A stretch of 64,000 bases of DNA, from assembly GCA_007922225.1 (NCBI GenBank), contig ML679974.1, positions 2,531,105-2,595,104 on the forward strand, in the 5' to 3' direction. The stretch is from Emydura subglobosa. Its lineage: Eukaryota; Chordata; Testudines; Chelidae. The translations under genes and the position numbers were made by a program. The notes beneath the pieces were generated by a model. The model made no database searches. It was not told the origin of the DNA and was given only the letters and a program-made list of their open reading frames with translations. This document shows positions 57,001 to 64,000 of the stretch, piece after piece; positions within the stretch are counted from its first letter, which is position 1; every line of letters begins with the position of its first letter.

Positions 57001-60000
57001 GACATCTATCAGTAACTGCTAATGTTCTGCAACACAGAGTACTGAAACCCCCTGGAGGAGGCTCTAATAATCTGTTTGGGAGCACAGAAGAACCACGTTC
57101 CAGCAGGCCACACAAGATGGCATCTGGCATCTTTGGAGCAGCTGAGGAACCTCAGAACTTTCCAAAAAGAACCAATCCTCCAGGTGAGAACAGTTGCCTC
57201 AGGGAAGCCACAAAGGAGAAGAGGTATAATTTGGTTCTTTGTACAATGTACATGGTCCAGCTCAGTATCCTAGAACAAAGTATACTTTGGCTTTTTCCTG
57301 CTATAGCATTTTTTGCTGTCCTGTAAGCTATACACTGCTGCTAGTTGACTGAGCTTGTGCACTAAACCCCTTTGTGCTTCTTAAAGGCAGAAAACTTGTT
57401 TCTCATTGAGGCATTTATGATTAAATGTGGAACAATTCTATGAATGCAGATTTGATGTTCAGTGTCTTTTGAGAGAACAATTCCTGGAAATAGCTTACAA
57501 CACTAGTTTTGCAAGACAGTTACCAGATTCACTTCCAGGGGTTGTACAAAGCAGCACTAAATTGCTTTCCAGAGCTATTTGAACATCTTGCAAACTAATA
57601 TCTGCAAACTGGTATTTTGGTGCCATACTAGTAGTAGTACTTGGCAGTGCCATCCCAGTTCTGGGGCAGATATTAAGGAGCTTAGAAGGAAGTCTTATCC
57701 ATTCCTCTTGCAATGCAAGGTGTTTCGGGAAGGGTAGTTAAAAGATGGTGATTAGCATGGCTTGCACTCTCTAATGATCTGGCAGAGGATGTAGCAGATA
57801 CCTCTGACAGATCATGTTAAAATAATCTTCTTTCAGAAGCATATGTTCAAGTAGCAGGGCTTCAAAACAATATTGCAATGAATCAAGGAGTGCTGAGTTT
57901 AGCTCTAAACTGACCTTGTGCTGTAAAATACAGTACTCTTTCTCCTGGTGAGCCATCAGTCTGACCTTGTTAAAGATAGGGATTGGGGAAATTATTAGTT
58001 TACCAGCTAGGCTTGAAGGATTTAAAACATTGAACAAAGCTAATATGGGATGAGAGTTTTGGAAGTCTTCTGCCTGTAGGCAGCAATTACACTACTCGGT
58101 CAATGTCACAAGAACCTCGAATTAACCATTTTTAAAGCTTGAAATGGAACTGATATTGCACTGTGTAAACATACACAAGAGGATCATGTTTCTGCTTGCA
58201 CATTTCATGTGAGCTTTCGTCACATGGATAGTTTTAGTGGTGATAAACTTGCCAGCAGTGAAATATGGGGCATTATGTAAATAGCTGCCCTATTAGATGA
58301 AAGCTATTAACTGTAATAACCAGTGGTGAAAACGTACAGATTTTTTTTCTGGTGAGACAAGACTTTACGTATCTTGAGGAAATAGTAGTAAGCAAAATTC
58401 TAGGATTTCTGGACTTACAGTGCGGATTCAGTCAGTGATACTGAAAGCATCAAACTTGGATATTTGACTGTTTTTTAATCAGATCTTTGTTAAAGTTTTG
58501 AAGAAAGTTAGAAGGGAATAGTACAGAACAGTTTAAAACCCTTTTCCAAGTAACTGTTAGTTACCTTGCAGGGGGCAAAGGAAGTGGTATCTTTGAGGAT
58601 CCTAACCCTGTCCAGTCTCGTCAGCGCATGAATCCACCTGGTGGGAAGACAAGTGATATCTTTGGGTCTCCAGTTCCTGCCAGCCCCATTCGAGCACACC
58701 CAAACAAACCCAAGGTATTTGTACTGCTGTGAAAATGGGTTTAAAAATAAAAGCTGCTAATAGGGCTTACTATAATCTGGTAGAGTTTATGAACAAGGCC
58801 CCTGTGTACTATATGGCATGTTAGTCCTACATTATGCTTCTGGTAACCCAAAATTAGTCAGCACTGCCTCCCCAATCCTCTTCTAGTCAAGTATCCTTTG
58901 TTAGTTTGATCATAATCTAATTTATGCTGCATCAGTTCTCAGTGGGCTGCAGATTTTTGTGCTTAAAAATGTCTAGTTGTGCTGTGGAACTGAGGGGAAG
59001 CTGAAAGCATCTGCAGTTGTGTAGAGGAGAACTGATGCTGTTGTCATCCAGTTATGGTGGCGGCTCTCTTTGGAGAACCAGGAGGCATTTCAGGCTTTTG
59101 GCATTGGAAGGCGATGGAGGTCCTCTCTCCTTTTCCCAGGGGTGCTGAATTCCTTACTATTCACCTCCACAAGCCTTTACATAAACCAGCTGCTCTCTGC
59201 CTCCCATCCCCATGTATGCAACAGCATTAGCTTGACTTTCTGCTAAAAAGATCAGCAATGAAATAGCTAATTTAAATATCAGCCTTCTCCTTCATTCAGC
59301 TTCAGACCCAACACCCCCTTATTTCACACTGTCTGCAGATTCAAGCATATGTCAATATATCCATCTATATTTCCATTTTAAGGCTCTCAACAATGGCTAG
59401 AGACCTATTTTTGTGTATGGAAACAGATTCTGGTGCACAATTATGGCAGTCATAGATTACTATGTGGCAATTTACTTGGCTGCATAATCACATTAGACAC
59501 AAGGTCATAGCTATGAGCAAACATTCTTCTTGGGGAAAGGAGTGTAAATATTTGCCATTTATGTACCATGTTCTTGCATAGTAGATGGACTCCTGCATTT
59601 TGGCTTGTTCACTCTTTCCTTACATTAAAACTGCACCGCTGAGTGAGTCGGCCACCATACTGGCAAAGTTCTTGACAATTGGACAGTCTATGGGTGTATG
59701 CTGCTCAGGGGGCTGATGTTACTTTGAGGGGGTGTGCTGTGCTTCTCTTACCCCCACAGCAGGTGGCTCTGGGCAGCACTGCTGTGAAATTGGCTCATCT
59801 CTAGAAACACAATTTTGCCCAGCCTAGTGTGGGGGAGGGTGGCATGGACCATTGTAAATTTGGGATGGAGCAGGGATGCGGTGGTGGTAGCAAGAGGTGG
59901 GGAAAGAAATTATTCTGCTGGGTCTTATGCAGAATCCGACTCACTTTCTCCTCCTCCGAGCATTCAGTCCAGTTTATGTGCCCTCTTGCAATCTACTTTA

Positions 60001-62119
60001 AGGTCACGCTCCACAGGTGGAGAAATGCTGGAGTACTCGCTTGAAAGACTTGACGCTGTAGGGTAATGGGAGGCTGTTGTGAAGGAGGGGGTTAAAAGTA
60101 TAATCTCTTTAGTGTTGTTTTCATGGCAGCCCTTTCTGCTGGTGTGAAACAATCATAGAAGCAAGAGAACCTTAATGATTTGATGTACTGGGTATTTTAT
60201 CTAATTGTATTAATCTAACTGCAGCAGTCTTGGTAGGAGGAGATACTTTGAAGCCACTCTTGCTCATCACAGCTGATTCCTGAATCTGAAAATGGGTCAG
60301 TGAGGGTGGGTGAAAACTGTCCCTTAAGGCTTTGTCACTCAACTGACTCAGTAATCCAAACTGGTCTGGATACTTCACTGATCATGTGTTTTATTACTGA
60401 GACACTGGAGTACCAAAGAGCTTGCTATTCTGGGTCTCAATACTTGCTGCTATTTTGGGATGCCAGCGGGTACGTGTAGAAAAGAGTTGCAGGATAATGA
60501 TCTAGAATGAATATAGATTCAGGGTAGAAAGTCTTAAGCACCTAATGGACTAGTGCTCTATTTTCCTTATATCAGGTGAGTTGTCTTGGTAAGCCATACA
60601 GTCAGCGCAGCATAATGTGGAGAGCACACAGGGATCACTGTCTCTTTGTGAGAGCGACTATAGCATCAAGTTCTTCAAAGCCATTGCAGGAGGCTTCACG
60701 CAGAGCAAGCTGCAGCATTTGCCTCTTAATGCAGAAATCACATGGTCTTGGTGTAAAAGATGCATTAGGTCTAAGACTTAAGAATATCTTGAGGTGGAGG
60801 AGTAGTTCACTTAACCCTAAAACGGTTCTGGTTTTATTGCAGGATCACATTGTCTTACAAGAAGGAGGAGATGCATCAAAGGAACTGAAAGGTAAAGCGA
60901 GAGAAACATCTTTTGCTGAGATGCTGTACAGAGTATTTTGGCCTGTGTATGCAAAGAGGAAGAGTGAACAAGCCATTTATGCTAGTTTTCAGGACAACAC
61001 AGTCAAGCAAGGTCATGGCTATCGAACTTCAAACTGGGCAGTTACACTGTCAATATCCATTACAATGACAGGAAACAGGACAGGCTGTGACCCTAAAATA
61101 ACCACATGACCTCTTCCATTAAGCTGGGTCACTCTACGTAGAGTATCGAATGGGGGTCCTACGCTGGGTTGATATCTAGATATGAGAAGTGTCTATCTTG
61201 ATTGTTTTTATAGGAGACTCTTTTTGTACTTTAGCCCCAGTCCTTAGATGTGGTGAGCCAAACGGACCAACTTGTGTCCTTGCTGCTTCAGAATGGGATG
61301 ATCCAAGTTAACTGAACAAATTCAGGTGTAACTCCCATTTCTGCAGCTCTCAGACAGTTGAGTTATTCTGGTAGTGTATCTGAATCTTGAGTGGAATGAT
61401 TTATTTAAATGGGGGAATGTAGACACAATTATTGGCAAGATGTATACAAATATTGTGGTAAACTGTTCCTCCTTCTCCCCCATTCATAGCTTCTCATTCT
61501 GGCCGCCTTTAACTGTAGCTATGAAATAACTGATTTTCCCAGAGTGCATTATTGCTCCATTACTAGCTGCTAAGTGAGAGCATAATGTAAGCTGTATTTG
61601 TGAGCTCAAAGCTGCTACCTGGCAGTGCATAGTGTTTATCCTCTAAGCTGGGAGGTTGGCACGCTATCATTGTGAGTATGTGATACAAACATTTTACAGT
61701 ATATACTAATCTTACACAGCAGAGGGCATAAATAATTGGTGAGACCAAGACTGGAGAGTCTGGGAAGAAATAGGTTTTGAGCAGGGAAAGTGCATGGGAA
61801 CAGGGAGACTGTTCAGAGCAGGGGCCCCATAAGTGAAGGGGTAAGATGAAAGGAGCAAGGCTGTTGAAGGTCAGGGTATATAAAAGGCAATGTTACTGCA
61901 CTGCAGTCTAACCACTCTAATCTCCCTTGTTGTCATACAGCTACAGAAAACAAAAAACTACAGCCACACATGGAAGACAGAGGCGAGAAGAGAGACCTTG
62001 GGAAAGAAGAGCCAGGCCCCAAGATAGATGATCATGAGCCCAGACTGGGGCCAAGGCCACGGTCACACAACAAAGTCCTCAATCCCCCTGGTGGCAAATC
62101 CAGCATTGCATTCTATTAG
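42038..62119 (+). CDS. JPT2: JPT2 / HN1L (Jupiter microtubule associated homologue 2), complete, 186 aa in 5 exons
   Basis: Joined exons: 42038-42081, 57038-57183, 58572-58714, 60843-60891, 61941-62119. Total 561 nt, a 186-residue protein against 190 in human. Start chosen because MFQGPEAD matches the family N terminus (human starts MFQVPD) and the ATG sits just downstream of the CpG promoter. The protein is small, hydrophilic and mostly disordered. It carries the family hallmark of repeated PPGG motifs: [37 protein letters not shown] and the C-terminal [12 protein letters not shown]. Known of the family: JPT2 is a cytosolic NAADP-binding adaptor needed for NAADP-evoked calcium signals, and the related JPT1/HN1 is a microtubule-associated protein. 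All introns are GT-AG and in phase. Nothing suggests loss of function. It lies downstream of CRAMP1 on the same strand. Confidence 0.96.
42082..43762 (+). other. Start of JPT2 intron 1
   Basis: GC-rich to about 42900, then A/T-richer. Long open frames here are a by-product of GC content. No repeat recognised before the Harbinger MITE at 43766. Confidence 0.6.
43766..44083. mobile_element. Harbinger-type MITE (TAA target)
   Basis: The ends GGCCTTGTCTACACTAG and the inverted TAGTGTAGACAAGGCC are flanked by TAA at 43763-43765 and 44084-44086. Subterminal inverted repeats (AGCACTTATG / CATAAGT) are also visible. The 3-bp TWA duplication fits PIF/Harbinger. Confidence 0.85.
44930..45452. mobile_element. 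Harbinger-type MITE (TTA target)
   Basis: The ends GGCTATGTCTACACTA and the inverted TAGTGTAGACAAGGCA are flanked by TTA at 44927-44929 and 45453-45455. It is longer (523 bases) than its relative 850 bases upstream, with a different GC-rich interior. Confidence 0.82.
45955..46510. mobile_element. Possible hAT-type element, one end visible
   Basis: ACGTTTCTCAAATGCAGCCT followed by a CTGCGGCCCCAAAAAAG phrase resembles hAT non-autonomous ends. The interior is GC-rich like the element at 53457-54501. I cannot find a convincing right terminus; it may have been cut by the adjoining DIRS fragment. Confidence 0.35.
47343..47360 (+). repeat. Poly(G) run of 18 within DIRS copy 4
   Basis: 18 consecutive Gs followed by CGCGC. 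Its length may be unreliable in the assembly. Confidence 0.9.
47873..50112 (-). mobile_element. CR1 LINE, 5'-truncated, minus strand
   Basis: Read on the minus strand, ORF2 fragments run from the end of the endonuclease ([11 protein letters not shown], near 50070) through RT motifs: NYRPVSLT near 49215, YFDFSKAFD near 48990, [13 protein letters not shown] near 48820 and LADDTKLGG near 48740. The C-terminal RT region follows at 48285-48656. The 3' end at 47873-47890 has the CR1-type ATTC(T/C)ATG repeats. Many frameshifts and stops make it inactive. It is inserted into DIRS copy 4. Confidence 0.9.
50441..51390 (+). other. JPT2 intron 1 segment, nothing recognised
   Basis: A/T-rich, between the DIRS end and the hAT MITE. 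Segments 45453-45954, 51765-52239, 52936-53448, 54510-55524, 55646-56053 and 56262-57037 are likewise without recognised features. Confidence 0.5.
51399..51756. mobile_element. hAT-type MITE with perfect 8-bp target duplication
   Basis: The ends CAGAGGTCTTCAA and the inverted TTGAGGACCTCTG are flanked by TGCTACAT at 51391-51398 and 51757-51764. 358 bases, GC-rich inside, no real coding capacity despite open frames on both strands. In JPT2 intron 1. Confidence 0.9.
52240..52935 (-). mobile_element. Probable solo LTR, minus strand
   Basis: On the minus strand a TATAAAAG box (52512-52519) is followed about 230 bases later by AATAAA (52285-52290), an arrangement typical of an LTR. No internal retroviral or gypsy coding sequence is adjacent. 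The boundaries are approximate and no target duplication was found. Confidence 0.45.
53457..54501. mobile_element. hAT-type non-autonomous element (about 1 kb)
   Basis: The left end TAGGGGTTCCCAACTTTT and the right end AAGGTTGGGAACTGCTG form imperfect terminal inverted repeats. The flanks TGCTAGAA and TGCTACTT share five of eight positions, suggesting an aged target duplication. The interior is GC-rich with CCCCAGGCAGCCCCACAC-like repeated phrases near 54040-54170. No transposase is recognisable. Confidence 0.7.
55525..55645 (-). repeat. MIR-like CORE-SINE 5' half, minus strand
   Basis: TTGTAAGCCCTTTGGGGCAG, then GTTTGTACAGCACTTAGCAC. Reverse complemented, this gives the same 5' domain (TGTGCTAAGTGCTGTACAAA) as in the copy at 22233. 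Confidence 0.75.
56054..56261. mobile_element. Harbinger-type MITE, related to the copy at 43766
   Basis: It begins GGCCTGTCTACACTAGCACT and ends AGTGTAGACTAGCCC before TAA. It contains GGCAAAACTTATGTCGCTCA and its inverted partner (TGACATAAGTTTTGCC) only about 20 bases apart, so it can fold on itself. Confidence 0.78.
57038..57183 (+). CDS. JPT2: JPT2 coding exon 2
   Basis: Acceptor CACAG ends at 57037, donor GTGAGA at 57184. It encodes [39 protein letters not shown] and NFPKRTNPP, and ends with 1 nt of a glycine codon. Confidence 0.96.
58572..58714 (+). CDS. JPT2: JPT2 coding exon 3
   Basis: Acceptor TTGCAG ends at 58571, donor GTATTT at 58715. It completes the glycine and encodes [38 protein letters not shown] and IRAHPNKPK. 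Ends in phase 0. Confidence 0.96.
60843..60891 (+). CDS. JPT2: JPT2 coding exon 4
   Basis: Acceptor TTGCAG ends at 60842, donor GTAAAG at 60892. It encodes [16 protein letters not shown] plus 1 nt of an alanine codon. The frame stays open across the flanking introns (60576-61109), which is chance read-through rather than a separate gene. Confidence 0.93.
61941..62119 (+). CDS. JPT2: JPT2 coding exon 5 with stop
   Basis: Acceptor CATACAG ends at 61940. It encodes an acidic/basic spacer ([18 protein letters not shown] and following) and then the conserved terminus [18 protein letters not shown] / [11 protein letters not shown]. Stop TAG at 62117-62119. Confidence 0.96.
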
Positions 62120-64000
62120 AAATGTTCAGTTTCACTAATGGAGTCAGCACAGAAACTTTATCTGTGGATCTTCAGGTTTGTTTCCAGACAGACACCTGTA
62201 TGGGAACAGATGCTTTAGGCAGGTGGATGAGGGCTTTAGTGACTGTCTATATCTGATTAGATGAGAGGACAGCTTGATGTTCCAGGCTTCTGTAAAACCT
62301 GTTAAGGCATGGTGCTTATGGAAATAACTGAAGATTTTTTTTATGTGCTAGACAGTGCAGGGTTCAAGGGAACAGTAGCTAAATAAGTGCAAGAGGAATG
62401 TTCCTAAGTGGAGGGCAATTAAAAATACTCAAACTTGCAACCAGTTAGTTGCTCAGACTCTTGGACCTAAGCATATAGGTAGAGTTAGCATGGTGAAAGT
62501 CCATCCTAGTGTGTGGAACTTGGATGCCAGGCCTGGGCTTACCTAACTGAGACAGTAGCCAATGCTCTTCTTGTGGGCAGTGTATCCTAACCTCAAGAAG
62601 GTAAAAATTGATCTGCAACCACTTTAATATAATGTGCTTCATGCTAAGTGGTGTTGCTGGGTTCTAAACAATTCTGCTTAGACCTTGGCCATGATAAGAA
62701 GAGGTTGCCTCACCAGGCAGATGACTCCTGGGGTGGGGACTGTGCTAAAACACTCATTCTTGTGTGTCAATCTTACAAGCCATCATGTGTTGTAAACTTT
62801 TGGAGCACTTCCAGTAATAGTCTAAGCTGATATACACTAGTTCTTGACAAAAGGAAAAATAGTGGACTGTCTCCTGCAGGTACTCCTGGAAAGATCTTAT
62901 TTCATTGATGTCATGCAAGGGTGCTTCCAGCTTTTCTGGTAGAGATGGCAGTGAGTTAGGCACACACAATTACATCTATTGGAAGAATTCTGACAAATGA
63001 CAGTAAATGTATTATTAGAGTCTGGAAACTGTCCCAGGAGGTTCTAGGGAGCTAGTTTTGATGGCCCATCACCAGCTTCTAAAAGCCCTCATGTACAGAT
63101 GCTTTAGCTTGTGCAAGGGATTTTCTTCCTCTGACCTGCAGAATAATACTGTTTTGCTTGTATCCTCCACAGTGCAGTGGCTTTTGTTTTTTGTTTCTCT
63201 GCTGACTCTGTTAGTGAAATCTCCTGTTTTGTTAGCCTTAGGTTGCCGTTGACTGCCTCAGTTATTCCTTGGTAGTGTGGACAATTCAAGCTGCTCATCC
63301 ACACATACTGCTGTAGCTATCTTGAGACTTAGTCCCTGTTCATCTGCTTGGGACAGTCTAAAGATCACTGCAATACTCTTCTGGCATACTGGCTGTTTTG
63401 AATTACACTTGCAAGAATGTGCATTGTTTCCTTTAATTAGGTATGTGGGTTCGGGGTGGGGGTGGTTGAAGAAGGGCTCTCCCACTTCATTTGCCAACTC
63501 TGACTGGACTTTCCTCGAACATATCCAGGGTTTCAGTATTTGATAACACCAGGTGCTTAGACTGTTAGCCACCTGTAATAGTGATTAAAAAACCTTCAAA
63601 ATGAACTCATTACCTACAGGAGTTTTTCAGGCACACCAAAGAACAAGTGGCCTTTATCTCTACAATGGCTCCATGTACCAGTAGCTGTTCTAGCTCAGTT
63701 TCACTGAAAACTTTCTGCAACAAACTATTCAGAAGAGCCATCTCTTGGCCAGGTGCTACAACACGGTGGAGGTCATAATGACTGTTGAAGTGCCCAGCAA
63801 AGATGAATGACTGTGCCACAGACTCACAGCTGCCTTTTTAACTTACAAATTGAAAATCCCCTTTTAGGGGGTGGAAATGGCAGCAATCTTAATGCCTCCT
63901 GTGCCTCTCTCATGGGAGGCGTGGCACTCCTGCTGTTGGCTCCCTTTAAATGTAGTAGTATGGTGAACAGTAGTAGTGAGGGAGGGTGATCCCAGTCACA
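62120..64000 (+). other. JPT2: JPT2 3' UTR and downstream flank
   Basis: No AATAAA is evident up to the window end; a weaker ATTAAA-type hexamer lies near 63584. The open frames on both strands are short and lack family features. The UTR may run past the end of the window. Confidence 0.5.

Larger units (their letters stand above)
57184..61940 (+). other. JPT2 introns 2-4, no recognised repeats
   Basis: Introns 57184-58571, 58715-60842 and 60892-61940. They are unusually free of recognisable transposons compared with intron 1. Open frames such as 59815-60066 lack family features. Confidence 0.55.

Noticed and set aside
60576..61109. 177-codon open frame as an independent gene
   Set aside because: It contains JPT2 exon 4 in frame. 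The flanking parts have splice signals and no family similarity.

Overview
The window is vertebrate nuclear DNA, most likely from a turtle or a close sauropsid relative. It carries two protein-coding genes in tandem on the + strand. The first is the 3' three-quarters of CRAMP1 (cramped chromatin regulator homologue; 15 coding exons, 1675-33282). The second is the complete coding region of JPT2 (Jupiter microtubule associated homologue 2, also called HN1L; 5 coding exons, 42038-62119). CRAMP1 followed directly by JPT2 is the order I recall from human chromosome 16p13.3, so this looks like an ancient syntenic block. Every exon joins in phase through GT-AG introns, with no in-frame stop.

The turtle-like assignment rests on the repeats: CR1 LINEs with typical sauropsid 3' ends, MIR/CORE-SINE copies, hAT and Harbinger MITEs, and several DIRS-type tyrosine-recombinase retrotransposons. 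DIRS elements are absent from mammals and are known from turtles, squamates, amphibians and fish.

Layout: 1-545, 3' end of a DIRS element inside a CRAMP1 intron. 1675-7396, four CRAMP1 exons, including a 421-codon exon. 9468-9642, the fifth exon, followed by a 9.9 kb intron with a nearly complete but dead DIRS element (about 12325-18212). 19537-33282, the ten remaining exons, with a short DIRS derivative (20683-22107) and a CR1 copy split by a hAT MITE (29000-29413). 33283 to about 41105, a very long probable CRAMP1 3' UTR. 41240-42520, GC-rich CpG-island promoter and exon 1 of JPT2 with four CCAAT boxes. 42082-57037, the 15 kb JPT2 intron 1, which holds Harbinger and hAT MITEs, a DIRS fragment interrupted by a 2.2 kb CR1, and a probable solo LTR. 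57038-62119, JPT2 exons 2-5. 62120-64000, JPT2 3' UTR and flank.

CRAMP1 is a nuclear SANT-domain chromatin factor and JPT2 is a small cytosolic adaptor with PPGG repeats. They are neighbours without a known shared pathway. The most striking non-genic material is the DIRS family: four copies, all in the sense orientation of the host genes, sharing a foldback 3' terminus, with one probable non-autonomous derivative. I see no bacterial-type genes, CRISPR arrays or tRNA/rRNA genes.
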